Source: Pseudoalteromonas sp049257235 (GTDB lineage: Bacteria > Pseudomonadota > Gammaproteobacteria > Enterobacterales > Alteromonadaceae). From it: a stretch of 64,000 nucleotides of DNA. The position numbers were made by a program, and so were the translations under genes. The notes beneath the pieces are model-generated. The model was not told where the DNA came from. It saw only the letters and a program-made list of their open reading frames with translations, and did no database searches. The stretch lies in contig NZ_JBMMUF010000004.1 of NCBI RefSeq assembly GCF_049257235.1, positions 124,001-188,000 of the forward strand, given 5' to 3'. Positions 22,201 to 29,487 of the stretch are shown here, one piece after another; within the stretch, counting starts at the first letter, position 1; each line of letters starts with the position of its first letter.

Positions 22201-25200
22201 GTGGAGCAGATTCATTTACCTTTACTGTGACAGATAACGGCGGTCTAGCCTCTGCTGCAGCCATCATTTCGGTCACAGTGACAGCCGTCAATGATGCACC
22301 TATTGCGACATCACAAACGCTGTCCACAGCAGAAGATACGGCGTTGAATGTGACGCTTGCTGGCGCTGATATTGATGGCTCGATTGCAAGCTATACCGTG
22401 GTTACAGCTCCGTCTAACGGAACTTTAACTGGAACAGCACCAAATCTGACTTACACGCCAAGCACAGATTTTAACGGCGCGGATTCTTTCACCTTCACTG
22501 TAACCGATGACCAAGGCACCACATCGGCAGTGGGGACAGTGGCTATTACTGTGACGGCGGTTAATGATGCGCCTATCGCGGTTGATGATAATGTATCAAC
22601 ATTAGAAGACACCCAAACTCTGATTGAAGTGTTAGCGAATGATATAGATGCAGAAAATGCGTTAACGCCGTCGAGTTTAGTTATTATTCAGCAGCCCACC
22701 AATGGCTCGGTAATAATTGCACCAACAACCGGACGTGTCATTTACACTCCGAATGCCAATTACAATGGTGCGGACAGCTTTACTTACCAAGTTAATGATA
22801 ATGGTAACTTGACCTCGAATATAGCGACTGTCGCCATTGATATTGGCGCGGTGAATGATGCACCGGTTGCCAATAACGATGCCCTCAGTACTGATGAGGA
22901 CACCGCGCTGCAAATTAATGTGTTAGTCAATGATTCGGACATAGACGGTGCAGCGTTACTTGCTGACAATGTAACGGTTGTGAGCCAGCCAGCTAATGGC
23001 TCACTGAGTTATGCTGACGGTACTCTCACCTTTACGCCAGATGCCAATTATGCAGGTAACGATACGTTTGAATATCAAGTCTCGGATGATCAGGGCCTCA
23101 ACAGTAATATCGCAACCGTTTATCTAACCGTTGTAGGCATTAATGATCAGCCTACAGCCATTGATGATACCGCAACTACTGATGAAGACACTGCGATTGA
23201 AATTGAGGTGTTAAGTAATGACACTGATATTGAGGATGGCCAACCAAACTCTAGCACTGTGCAAGTAATACAGGCGCCACAGCATGGCTCTGTGACAGTC
23301 AACAGTACTACAGGTGCGGTAACTTACACGCCTGAGGCCGATTACTTTGGCACTGACAGCTTTGTTTACTTCGTTGATGATACAGGGAATACGTCACCGG
23401 TAGAGCCTCCGCTGCATTCAAACCCAGCAACCGTGACCATCACTGTTAATCCGATAAATGATGCGCCACGCGCCGCTGATGATGTTGTTATTCATGAAGA
23501 AATCGATCAACCAATCGGAATTAATGTCCTTGGTAATGATGTTGATGTAGATGGTGTAATTGATATTTCTTCATTGGCAATTATCACTCAACCACAATTC
23601 GGTACGTTGACGGTTGATACCGTTACTGGGCTGGTTAAGTATACCCCTGCTCCTGAATATAACGGTGATGATACCTTCTCTTATCAAGTGGCAGACGACA
23701 ATGGCGTATTGAGTAACGTAGCCGATGTACTTCTCACTATTACGCCGGTCAATGACGCGCCAGTGGCGCTAGAACAGTCTGTGAGCACAGATGAAGATAC
23801 AAGTTTGAATATTGTACTCGAAGCCACCGATGTAGACGGTACTGTGGATTTCTATAGTGTACAGACGCAGCCAAGCTTTGGGCAGCTCTCTGGCAGTGGC
23901 GCTAACTTAGTGTATACGCCGAATACTAATTTCAACGGTGCAGACAGCTTCAGTTTTGTTGCCATTGATAACGAAGGCGCCGCATCGCAAGCAAGCACTG
24001 TCACAATTACTGTCAATGCTGTTAATGATACTCCAATTGCCCAAGATGACGCCGTTACAGTGGCCGAAGATAGCACTGCCAACATTATTGATGTACTGAG
24101 CAATGACAGCGATATAGATGGTGATGCACTGCAAGTAACTGAGGCAACTGCAACTTCAGGGCAAGTGAGCATCAATTCAGATGGTACGCTGACCTTTACA
24201 CCAGCACCTGACTTTAACGGCGTAGTGACTATCACTTACACGGTCTCAGATAGCAATGGTGGCACCCAAACGGCAACCGTAACGATCACTGTCAGCGCAA
24301 TCAATGATGCTCCAGTCGCACAAGATGATAGTGCAACAGTGGCAGAAGACAGCCTCAATAACACCATAGATGTTTTGAGTAACGACAGTGATATTGATGG
24401 TGACACGCTCAGTGTAACTGCAGCTCAGGCCTCATCTGGTCAAGTCAGCATTAATTCAGATGGAACATTGAACTATACGCCTGTGCCTGACTTCTTTGGT
24501 ACGGTGACAATAACGTATACCGTATCAGATGGTAACGGCGGGACTGCCAGCGCAACCGTATTGGTGACAGTTGGCGCGGTGAACGACTTGCCATCAGCCG
24601 TTGCCCAAAATGTGGTGACCAACGAGGATTCGGCGCTTGCCATTACCTTATCGGGCAGCGACAGCGATGGTTCCATCACCGGCTATAACATTGCAACCCA
24701 GCCAAGTAATGGTGATGTAAGTGGCACAGCACCTAATGTGACTTATACCCCGTTTGATAATTTCAATGGTGTAGACTCGTTCACATTCACAGTGACTGAT
24801 AACGATGGTGGTATCTCAAGCGCAGCGACCATTACTGTTACCGTTAATCCTGTTGATGATGCGCCTATTGCTGTTAATGACAGTGCAACGTCACCGGAAG
24901 ACACTCAAGTTGTGATCAATATTCTGGACAATGACTTTGATTCAGAGAGTAATATTGTACCTTCAAGTGTGTTGATCACTGTACAGCCAGCGAATGGCCA
25001 GTTGTCTGTTACGCCAACGACCGGACTGGTATTTTACACCCCAGACGAAAACTTTAATGGCGCTGATAGCTTCAGGTATCGGGTGAAAGACAGTACCGAT
25101 CTAACCTCTAATGAAGCAACGGTCAGCATTGATGTTGGTGCAGTAAATGATGCGCCAATTGCTAAGTCTGATGCCGTAGCCATGCCAGAAGATACAGCCA

Positions 25201-28200
25201 CTAACATCAATGTGTTGGTTAATGACATAGATGTTGATGGTGATACGCTTAATAGCAACAGTATTGTTATCACCGCACAACCTAGCCACGGAGCAGTTAG
25301 TCTTGTTGATGGCGAGCTCAATTTTATCCCTGAGCCGGATTTTGTAGGTAACGATACCTTTACCTATAAAGTGGCCGATTCACAGGGCCTTGAAAGCAAT
25401 ATTGCCACCGTTTATGTGACAGTCACTGGTATTAATGATGCGCCAGTCGCATTAGACGATATTGCGCAAACCAATGAAGATATTGCTGTTGAGATAAACG
25501 TGCTTGCCAATGATACGGATATCGAAGATGGTCAACCAAACCCAGAGACGGTGCATGTTATTGAGCAGCCAGAGCATGGCAGCGTGGCAATTGATGCGGC
25601 TAGCGGTGTGATCACCTATACCCCAGCGCAAGATTATTTTGGCACAGACAGTTTTGTGTACTTCGCTGATGATACTGGCAATGCATCACCGTCAGAGCCG
25701 CCATTGCATTCGAACCCAGCAACCGTGACTATCACCATTAATGCGGTGAATGACGCCCCAATGGCACGTAACGACGTGATTGTGCATGAAGAACTGGATG
25801 CGCCGCTTGATATCAATGTACTGGGTAATGATATCGATGTTGATGGGACGCTGAACCCGAGTTCGCTCACTATATTAACGGCACCACAATTTGGCTCTGT
25901 ATCCGTTGATACGGCAACTGGGTTAGTACGATACGCACCTGCGCCTGAGTATAACGGTGCTGATGAATTTACCTATCAAGTGGATGATAACAACGGATTA
26001 GCGAGTAACATCGCCACTGTGACGTTAACCATCACGGCGGTGAATGACGCGCCATTTGCTCAAGACCAGAGCATCACAACATTGGAAGATACGAGTTCAA
26101 GTATTGTTCTTAGTGCTTCGGATGTTGATGGTGCGATTGCTTTCTACCTCGTTGATATTCAGCCTAGTCATGGTGTCCTTTCTGGCAACGCGCCTGAGCT
26201 TGTTTATACCCCAGATACCAACTTCTTTGGTATAGACAGCTTTGCCTTCAGTGCAGTTGATGACCAAGGTGCGACGTCTAATATTGCCACGGTCACCATT
26301 ACAGTGAGTCCGGTAGACGATGCGCCAGTGGCATTGCCGCTATCGTTAGTGACTACACAAGATCAAGCACTGCCCATCACTCTTGAAGGTACAGATATTG
26401 ATGGTGATGTTCTCACTTACATAATTGATACTCAGCCAGAAAATGGCATGTTGTCAGGCTCTGCAAGAAGCTGGATATATACACCAAATCCAGGTTTCTT
26501 TGGTGAAGATAGCTTTACCTATCACGTCAATGATGGATTTGAAGATTCGGCAATTGCAACCGTGTCTATTATCGTTAACGAAGCTGAGCCAGCTGTAAAC
26601 GCTGTAGACGATGAGTTTGAGGTGGCTGCAAATAGTGGCTCATTGCTCGATGTACTAGCAAACGACACCAGTGCTGATGGTAGCGCCTTAACCCTAGTAT
26701 CTGTTTCGAGCACCTATGGTGAGGTCGCTATTGTTGATTCTCAGGTGCAATTCATACCGCCGACGGGCTTTAGCGGCACCGTGATTATTCGCTATCTGGT
26801 GCGCAATGAGCGCGGTGATTATGATACAGCAGTGGTTAGCGTAACAGTTATTGGTGATGGGCAAGGGCCTGTGGTAACAGCGCCTAATTCGGTAACTGTT
26901 GATGCTAATGCTTTGTATACCAAAGTAGATTTGGGTGTAGCATCAGCACGTGATCGTAATGGTAACCCATTGCCTGTGTCATTTGTGAGTGGCTCATTAT
27001 ACTTTGAACCAGGCGTTAACTATGCGCTGTGGCAAGCTACCGATGCAGACGGTAACGTGTCTACCGCTGAGCAGCTTGTATATGTTAGACCACTTGTATC
27101 GCTGGCTAAGGATCAGTTTGTTGCCGAAGGAATGAATGTGCAAATTGGTGTCTACCTCAACGGTTACTCGCCAAGCTATCCGTTGGAGATCCCCTACACC
27201 GTGTCTGGCACCAGCGATAGTAGCGACCATACCTTGGCATCGGGTGTAGTAGTTATTAACGAGGGTACTCAAGGCGTTATTAATGTCTCTATCCTAGAAG
27301 ATGCAATCAGTGAAGAAGATGAAACTCTGATTGTTACACTAACAGATGCGAGTAACTTAGGTATCAAACGCGAACATGTGATGACTATCACCGAAGGTAA
27401 TATCGCTCCGCGGGTGGAACTAATCATGGAGCAAAATACCAAAGAGCGCTTGACCATTAGTCAAAGTGAAGGGGCTGCCGTTATTACAGCGGACGTGTTT
27501 GATCCTAATGTGTCTGACACACACAGCTATCAATGGCAGATGCTAAGAGGTGAAGCTGTTGATATCGATGCACAGAATAGCACCTTTACGATTGACCCAA
27601 GTTTGATGCCAGAGGGCCTCTATGTTGTGCAAGTGACAGTCACTGACGATGGTGCTCCTGCATTATCGCAAACAGTAGACTTGTACTTTGATGTTGTTGC
27701 GCAGTTGCCTGAACCGGGTTCTCAAGACAGCGATGGGGATTTGCTGCCTGATGATATTGAAGGCTTTGCCGACGCAGATGAAGATGGCATTCCTGATTAC
27801 CTTGACTCTAGAGATGAGTGTAATGTGCTGATGGAGCAGGGCTCTGAACAAGATGCATTCTTGGTTGAAGGTGAGCCTGGGGTGTGTCTGCGCGTTGGCT
27901 TCTATGCGCATAGTGGCGAGTTTAAAGGGGCACAATTGTCAGATGGAGACATCAACAAGCCAGGTGATGATTTGACGCCTGACGACGAGGCGGATCATGT
28001 AGATGGTGTATTCGACTTTATTGCCCGTGGCTTACCTGAGTTTGGCAGCAGTTATAAAATCACCATTCCACAAAGACAGATCATTCCTGAGCTAGCTGTA
28101 TATCGTAAGTTTACGGCTAAAGCTGGTTGGTTCACCTTTATGGAAGACGATAATAATCAGCTTCATAGTGCCTCTGGGGATAAAGGTTTCTGTCCGCCTC

Positions 28201-28781
28201 CAGGGAGCAGTGATTGGCAAGCAGGATTAAACGCGGGCCACTGGTGTGTGCAGCTAACTATTGAAGATGGCGGCCCTAATGATGCAGATGGCCAAGCTAA
28301 TGGCACCATTGTTGACCCAGGCGGTGTGGCTGTTCTTATCAGTGCGAATCAGCTACCTGTGGCGCTCAATGACGAAGTGTCGATTGAACAAGACACCAGT
28401 GTCACGATTGATGTCATTACCAATGACAGCGACCCAGACGGTGACAATTTAACAGTGTTGGCAGCGTCAGCGCAGCTTGGCTCGGTGCAAATCAACCAGA
28501 GCAGCGAATTGGTATACACCCCATTAGCGGGATATGTCGGTAGCGACGAAATTACCTATGCTATAGGTGACGGTCAAGGCGGGACTGCAAGTGCAGTCGT
28601 AACCGTTACGATCACAGCCACCGAGGTTACACCTGAACCACCAACACAAACTGACGACATCGTCACCAAAGGGGGGGGAGCATTGGGTATGTGGTGGTTA
28701 CTGTTATGTCTGGTTGGTATTTGGCGATGCGTTGCTCATAGGCGTGTCGCGAACATACGCCGCTTTGGAGAATGGATATGA
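10203..28781 (+). CDS. Giant secreted tandem-95 repeat surface protein with GlyGly-CTERM-like tail
   Basis: A 6192-residue exported protein, probably cell-surface and possibly an adhesin. In order: a 45-residue basic lead and hydrophobic signal (to about 63); a beta-rich region with duplicated FNYTG/WAGG modules (about 120-700); LamG/concanavalin-like domains near 1059-1239, 1330-1493, 1801-1975 and 2070-2242; Asp-rich thrombospondin-3-like calcium stretches near 1734-1798 and 2476-2533; eight SdrD_B/Cna-B-like repeats (about 2890-3663, each with a D-NG-D-GE type motif); one classical cadherin repeat (3665-3765); nineteen Ig/cadherin-like repeats of about 90 residues (3760 to about 5550, typically AP-A-D-EDT ... 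YTP--NF-G-DSF-Y); a Calx-beta-like domain (5630-5732); a PKD-like part; a choice-of-anchor-U-like domain (5874-6048); a last Ig-like repeat; and a tail KGGGALG plus hydrophobic helix plus Arg/His. That tail resembles rhombosortase GlyGly-CTERM signals of type II-secreted proteins. AGGAAC lies upstream of the start. Its stop overlaps the next gene. Confidence 0.93.
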   Translation: MSVLSTPLKILKYKLITPFKRFKISASAQNSLINHVRLTVTTMPRMRGVLGGLMLLCSWHSVADINISTTVTTPCADSSGTFTGSNCQISPSQIEAYLNAGSDVVVELTGANFLNVNSPITKSAGGSATLTLKSSAKVTNFASITSTSGTLNVVMWGDTNDDTGGGVQLEADINTNGGHFWAGGTNGSGGSSTWNGITVGNGPSNGGSGVNSNALQWVSANITTAGGEVLIWAGTGPGVNGVFVNGANSNSINSGSGNVTIIADNVSGSGASSMPVTTTGVFTLLPHTSSQALGWSHNEGATDIDFNNAQYNYLRIINLANVTGITLGDYTGMSGVTFNYTGTITISDRLEAAGPITLIGGRVLTNGTGSITSSNTGDIFIQGKTVANAGIQIDSGIYKTGGSTSTLTLKSVARVSVYSDIASVSGSPLNIILWSDYDDGDQGGVSLVGTNITTYGGHVWAGGSTAGGATQSTWNGLTVGDGPSIGASGYNNNALDFGANIATSGGDVLIWAGSGVSNDANRSGIQVDAAGGSSIDAGTGNVTLIADYILDSTAGSLSLNISSQGHFTLLPNSPSKSLTWSHGENAGGLLNFGGDYNYLYFGSDFSALSGVTLGDYTGMSPVIFNYTGAVSITNSINVNGPISVYGGSIATSGTGALSANNSDIILDADTGSDLAGSVVSMSIGANVTTVGTGNISMLSRGHTGTGNVITLGAVNVSAVGTLSVTSTRPASGANRGIDVIGTSLSAGGDITLVGSSGTNAVWDINLNGASITSTSGNISITSVGAQINDQFTLQGTNSITTGSGNITLSGNDFNVSSNTLTISTPGIFTVEPTNIGFNSDLDANYGEFDQDSFTWSASGSPDITVGGSLANTIIQNADTMAGVVIGKATNESGVLISGDTNLGGTFTVYGSDIIQSGTVTTGGSVNYISNKTDHADGAEAITVNGALDAGSADINISTQSGDIIIGADITTTSTNSTAIVLNAGDAAGAGDSSGGNVILNSGNLSVGSGGRITVYTGDYYDSFGLGGLVAGGAGSAFYNSDGSGLSFTSSINVVYRQSSASLPKALKINGASQYVTLPTSGWADISNTITIEGWFKVDSSANGDIITRHNNSTATVQLLWGLRYRNNAFMLHISDTANHYRCTSQTDPNADGKWHHVAAMFESGVGIRIFIDGVEEEVQNCVTVGTGLNLTIPNSGVNALIGRYYDGSSPFVGSMDELRVWSTTRTEQQIRENMMRTVPADSVGLVAYYTFEHDSGTFVSDVSGNGLNGTLTGSDSNWIDTRAFNSWLDNSTDWNDAANWSLGNVPVHSDNVGIYASINSPTIAANGSGAAGSALDFDGVDDYISFADADILDGLSAMTIEVWVWGIDPDGSAVVTKDGVFSLETGSTGNIAMYFGDGTTTSAGADTIVTGALKDNQWNHIAASRDGSGNVNIYVNGIFVGSGVDTDTGSNANGLSIGGYPPPSTYKHEGKLDDVRIWNIARTEAQIRDTMNVTLSGSEAGLIAYYKFDEGSGTTLTDLTANGNNGTLTFMDDSDWVTSTAYIGNPAVHHLFVQSTATPTLNTSIDVNGHLFLDNNLDLNGNTVDLGETGYLYEMAGLFTDSVGSGGIVATRELANISAEDVAGLKALLTTTANMGSTTITRSHGALSDPVSINRAYDISPTNNSSLNATLVLNYNDNELNGITETDLGLYKSTDSGSTWQGVEATLDDTNNTLTVTGLSGFSSWTAADVTTADSDNDGISDFDEGYSNTGTASTDTDGDGIADYIDTDSDNDNIPDSIEGVADADSSGIADRLEVNRNTAGAALALAFDGVNDYVNVGTGVADFQVAQLFSVEAWVKLDSAPASTGYILSKFSPGGGQRELWFLAVNNDLTVKFHREVAPWDVFSESTLEVGRWHHIAGVYDGANISIYIDGVLRGTQTSGAMADKSGLAEKNLTIGSHSLGGDYFPGQIDEVRIWDDARSEEELRTFMMQQLQGDEANLVAYYRLDDGAGGTAVDSSVTGANGTLTNMDTLHSWVPSTAFNNWVGISTNWHDPSNWSLKNVPIEQDNIGIYTTANQPIMSAASAYSTGSAITLNGTTQYVNVTPSPLADIGNTNTATIEAWIKPADLADTQVIAGFGKADNSADVQFRLLGDKLNIYMSNASSAESSLSLSSTESIPTGQWTHVAVTFTSAGKVTLYINGEIEAASTTSEYVVSLATMLIGNTWYVTPQSLYYAGDIDELRIWDSARTLGDIRDNMKRTLSGSESGLVGYYKLDGDVLDSAGGDQPGSVVNAPSFNASSIFTGGTIAFDDMYLSNSAVLTINTGFTVANNLFVNSNIDLNGQTITLGATATLFEAALISDSLEFGGITTTRALSNISSENVGGLGAILTTTANMGVTTITRSHAALTDPVSIKRQYNITPTTNTGLNATLVFEYDDTELNSINEDFLLLYKSTDSGATWTSQSATVLDTTANTMTLSGLDGFSVWTGSMDPLIDTDGDGEPDITDTDDDNDGLSDSDELTLGTNPLVVDTDGDGISDGDEVANGGNPLNAPPVIAQNSPLTITIDEDESPTAWVSPSVVASDLDGDTLTWTLSRDGLHGTALVSGTGSSPATLDYTPDADYYGVDYFELTVSDGTESDTLSIKVIVNAQPEPGDPAAGGASAINNFIPYTVSGLPVYDHEGSSDPTNGGASVQPTQIDISSCSADGATPGNQPSTWIKYEDTDTDLNTTNDAYLVMRMRLDANPSERGRNGSGLISSHWNFMIDIENDGSNDYIIDVDGTFASNLVDRVWMYQDDNNNFTIDDGAAVNSYIAAGSNATSAEQATSVVTITEDQSVVCGSSYDFFLDVRIPVDDFPDGFANYDANVGIGVFYSSSASNTDPLQKDWQGFRDVPPDTFEAVNGGFAAPVGSIAGSVFVDSNGDDFYQSAVESAHSTQSIDIFTEAGVQLVAGTDYTFTDNGDSYGVTNLAAGNYRIQNTASAGVTQLTKNVTVQGAATAAIDIPVRAISEITVFVYEDLDGDGFYDAGESGIDGAGIELDNVSQGNTAGGGFLTIDFTAKADGPYTVTQAAVPAGYVASSAVNVSVNYTSGSNLSVSFGVVKAGEISGVVYNDKDGDATKDSSESGLSGVSITVTNEADTVVGSATTGSDGSYRITGLTPNTKYYVAQSNLAGYASTTSDLLPTSFGSGGSSVINFGDVLEGKVSGFVFSDDNGNSRVDDGEQGLQFVTITIYNQGNSAISISGTSYQPGDIVTAVRTNADGFYEATLPEGRYRIEETDPLGYVSVSSNSKNVTLPSTQTIANFADMKQGVVTGLVFNDLNANGKLDPGEPGVNGMTMTITSGPVVDTTQSDGSFYFGNLADGGYTLTMTVPTGFVSTTQESQSVTISDTNVNAGLQFGVKISGTIDGEIYHDLNGNLRRDAGEEGIGGVTLTLDGGATTTSLINGHYSFTGLTANQAYEVVETDPTNYVSTTTNNITVTLDANGRADRAATFGDQFQGVVAGTVFEDIDANGAQDALEQSLPGVVMSLTGFVDTLSSNSGSFEFVKVSGSGLSLSAAVPNGYAVTTNNNPETIDMTAYDGSSNYGLQPDATVLGYVFSDANGNGVQDGEETPLAGATVSMLSGETGVSDVNGLVRLSGITPGLNTVSISALSGYTDTTVTSIQLYAEAGQTATVRFGKFINVAPWARPEIFTVAENAATSTVIGTVVSGDDNGDAVTYSISAGNGAGLFAIDANTGVITLIGALDFETTASYTLTITVSDGSLTSTADITVSVTDVNEAPVADNQSVSVNEDSAISVTLTGSDVDGDNLSYTVATQPSSGTLTGTAPNLTYTPSANFNGGDSFTFTVSDGVLTSNTATISITVNSVNDLPVATAQTVSTNEDSAVAVTLAGTDIDGSIVSYAVVNAPANGTLSGTVPNLTYTPNGNYNGSDSFTFTVTDNQGATSVAATVSITVNSVNDAPIATAQSVTTTEDAALAVTLSGLDVDGTIASYAVVTGPSSGTLSGTAPNLNYTPSAEFSGADSFTFTVTDNGGLASAAAIISVTVTAVNDAPIATSQTLSTAEDTALNVTLAGADIDGSIASYTVVTAPSNGTLTGTAPNLTYTPSTDFNGADSFTFTVTDDQGTTSAVGTVAITVTAVNDAPIAVDDNVSTLEDTQTLIEVLANDIDAENALTPSSLVIIQQPTNGSVIIAPTTGRVIYTPNANYNGADSFTYQVNDNGNLTSNIATVAIDIGAVNDAPVANNDALSTDEDTALQINVLVNDSDIDGAALLADNVTVVSQPANGSLSYADGTLTFTPDANYAGNDTFEYQVSDDQGLNSNIATVYLTVVGINDQPTAIDDTATTDEDTAIEIEVLSNDTDIEDGQPNSSTVQVIQAPQHGSVTVNSTTGAVTYTPEADYFGTDSFVYFVDDTGNTSPVEPPLHSNPATVTITVNPINDAPRAADDVVIHEEIDQPIGINVLGNDVDVDGVIDISSLAIITQPQFGTLTVDTVTGLVKYTPAPEYNGDDTFSYQVADDNGVLSNVADVLLTITPVNDAPVALEQSVSTDEDTSLNIVLEATDVDGTVDFYSVQTQPSFGQLSGSGANLVYTPNTNFNGADSFSFVAIDNEGAASQASTVTITVNAVNDTPIAQDDAVTVAEDSTANIIDVLSNDSDIDGDALQVTEATATSGQVSINSDGTLTFTPAPDFNGVVTITYTVSDSNGGTQTATVTITVSAINDAPVAQDDSATVAEDSLNNTIDVLSNDSDIDGDTLSVTAAQASSGQVSINSDGTLNYTPVPDFFGTVTITYTVSDGNGGTASATVLVTVGAVNDLPSAVAQNVVTNEDSALAITLSGSDSDGSITGYNIATQPSNGDVSGTAPNVTYTPFDNFNGVDSFTFTVTDNDGGISSAATITVTVNPVDDAPIAVNDSATSPEDTQVVINILDNDFDSESNIVPSSVLITVQPANGQLSVTPTTGLVFYTPDENFNGADSFRYRVKDSTDLTSNEATVSIDVGAVNDAPIAKSDAVAMPEDTATNINVLVNDIDVDGDTLNSNSIVITAQPSHGAVSLVDGELNFIPEPDFVGNDTFTYKVADSQGLESNIATVYVTVTGINDAPVALDDIAQTNEDIAVEINVLANDTDIEDGQPNPETVHVIEQPEHGSVAIDAASGVITYTPAQDYFGTDSFVYFADDTGNASPSEPPLHSNPATVTITINAVNDAPMARNDVIVHEELDAPLDINVLGNDIDVDGTLNPSSLTILTAPQFGSVSVDTATGLVRYAPAPEYNGADEFTYQVDDNNGLASNIATVTLTITAVNDAPFAQDQSITTLEDTSSSIVLSASDVDGAIAFYLVDIQPSHGVLSGNAPELVYTPDTNFFGIDSFAFSAVDDQGATSNIATVTITVSPVDDAPVALPLSLVTTQDQALPITLEGTDIDGDVLTYIIDTQPENGMLSGSARSWIYTPNPGFFGEDSFTYHVNDGFEDSAIATVSIIVNEAEPAVNAVDDEFEVAANSGSLLDVLANDTSADGSALTLVSVSSTYGEVAIVDSQVQFIPPTGFSGTVIIRYLVRNERGDYDTAVVSVTVIGDGQGPVVTAPNSVTVDANALYTKVDLGVASARDRNGNPLPVSFVSGSLYFEPGVNYALWQATDADGNVSTAEQLVYVRPLVSLAKDQFVAEGMNVQIGVYLNGYSPSYPLEIPYTVSGTSDSSDHTLASGVVVINEGTQGVINVSILEDAISEEDETLIVTLTDASNLGIKREHVMTITEGNIAPRVELIMEQNTKERLTISQSEGAAVITADVFDPNVSDTHSYQWQMLRGEAVDIDAQNSTFTIDPSLMPEGLYVVQVTVTDDGAPALSQTVDLYFDVVAQLPEPGSQDSDGDLLPDDIEGFADADEDGIPDYLDSRDECNVLMEQGSEQDAFLVEGEPGVCLRVGFYAHSGEFKGAQLSDGDINKPGDDLTPDDEADHVDGVFDFIARGLPEFGSSYKITIPQRQIIPELAVYRKFTAKAGWFTFMEDDNNQLHSASGDKGFCPPPGSSDWQAGLNAGHWCVQLTIEDGGPNDADGQANGTIVDPGGVAVLISANQLPVALNDEVSIEQDTSVTIDVITNDSDPDGDNLTVLAASAQLGSVQINQSSELVYTPLAGYVGSDEITYAIGDGQGGTASAVVTVTITATEVTPEPPTQTDDIVTKGGGALGMWWLLLCLVGIWRCVAHRRVANIRRFGEWI
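28671..28678 (+). repeat. Eight-G homopolymer inside the GlyGly-CTERM codons
   Basis: Eight consecutive G residues encode the Gly-Gly-Gly of the C-terminal sorting motif of the giant protein. One added G leads, by reading the shifted frame, to a stop near 28740; one lost G gives a hydrophilic tail. Both remove the hydrophobic helix and basic end. Confidence 0.85.
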
Positions 28782-29461
28782 TGAACAACAACCGGGTTAT
28801 CACTCGCACTAAGTTAAAGCCGTTTGGGCGTGCGTCACTTATCAGCACAGTGTTGCTGGTGGTATCAACACCGGCGCTATCAGCACAGAGCGACGAAGAC
28901 AAAAAGTGGTATGTCGGCGGAGCAATCGGTTACGCCAGTAGTGATGCATCTATTGGCAGTATCGATAGGCAGTTTGCTAACGTCGGCTTAGACGCAAGTG
29001 TGACTGCGTTGGACAACAGCGACATGGCTGTATCTTTGTACCTTGGTTATGATTTTAATCAACATTGGTATTTGCAAGGTGGCTACAAAGACATTGGTGA
29101 AGTGCAAATCAATATTAGTGCGACTTATGACGATGAAGTTGCTTTTTTTGATGAGATAAGAAAGATTCACCCAGAGTCCGGTGATGGGCTATTTATTGCG
29201 CTTGGCTATCACTTTTACATCAATGATGATTTCACTATTGCGCCACAACTAGGTCTGTTTGATTGGCAAGGGAAGTTCAAAACCACTAATGTGGGAGAGC
29301 TCAAAGGTCGAGATAAAATCAGTGGCACTGATATGTTTTTGGGTATCAAAGGGGAGTATCGGCTGTCGCAAGAGTGGCGCGTTGGTCTGAGCTGGGAGCG
29401 CATCAACTTTGATAAAGACGAATCCGATGCAGTGTGGCTTAGCGCCCGTTACCAGTTTTGA
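28778..29461 (+). CDS. Outer-membrane beta-barrel protein (OmpA/OmpW-like) coupled to the giant protein
   Basis: A 227-residue outer-membrane protein with an eight-strand barrel look: a signal peptide (basic lead, hydrophobic segment ending in PALSAQS), then alternating strands such as KWYVGGAIGYAS, AVSLYLGYDF, WYLQGGYKDIG, GLFIALGYHFY and WRVGLSWERINF, ending in the C-terminal Phe (ARYQF) used for barrel assembly. I chose the ATG at 28778 because GGAG lies seven bases upstream and it forms the common ATGA overlap with the stop of the giant gene; the ATG at 28772 is too close to that ribosome site. The coupling suggests it helps export or display the giant protein, but this is inference. A strong terminator follows. 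Confidence 0.85.
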   Translation: MMNNNRVITRTKLKPFGRASLISTVLLVVSTPALSAQSDEDKKWYVGGAIGYASSDASIGSIDRQFANVGLDASVTALDNSDMAVSLYLGYDFNQHWYLQGGYKDIGEVQINISATYDDEVAFFDEIRKIHPESGDGLFIALGYHFYINDDFTIAPQLGLFDWQGKFKTTNVGELKGRDKISGTDMFLGIKGEYRLSQEWRVGLSWERINFDKDESDAVWLSARYQF

Positions 29462-29462
29462 G

Positions 29463-29487
29463 AAAAGCGCCAATGTGGCGCTTTTTT
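29463..29487 (+). terminator. Intrinsic terminator ending the giant protein/barrel operon
   Basis: Hairpin with arms AAAAGCGCCA and TGGCGCTTTT around a three-base loop, then more T residues, starting two bases after the stop codon. Confidence 0.92.

Noticed and set aside
10203..28781. RTX adhesin secreted by a type I system
   Set aside because: No GGxGxDxxx nonapeptides and no ABC or TolC genes nearby; the tail fits GlyGly-CTERM and the N-terminus is a Sec signal.
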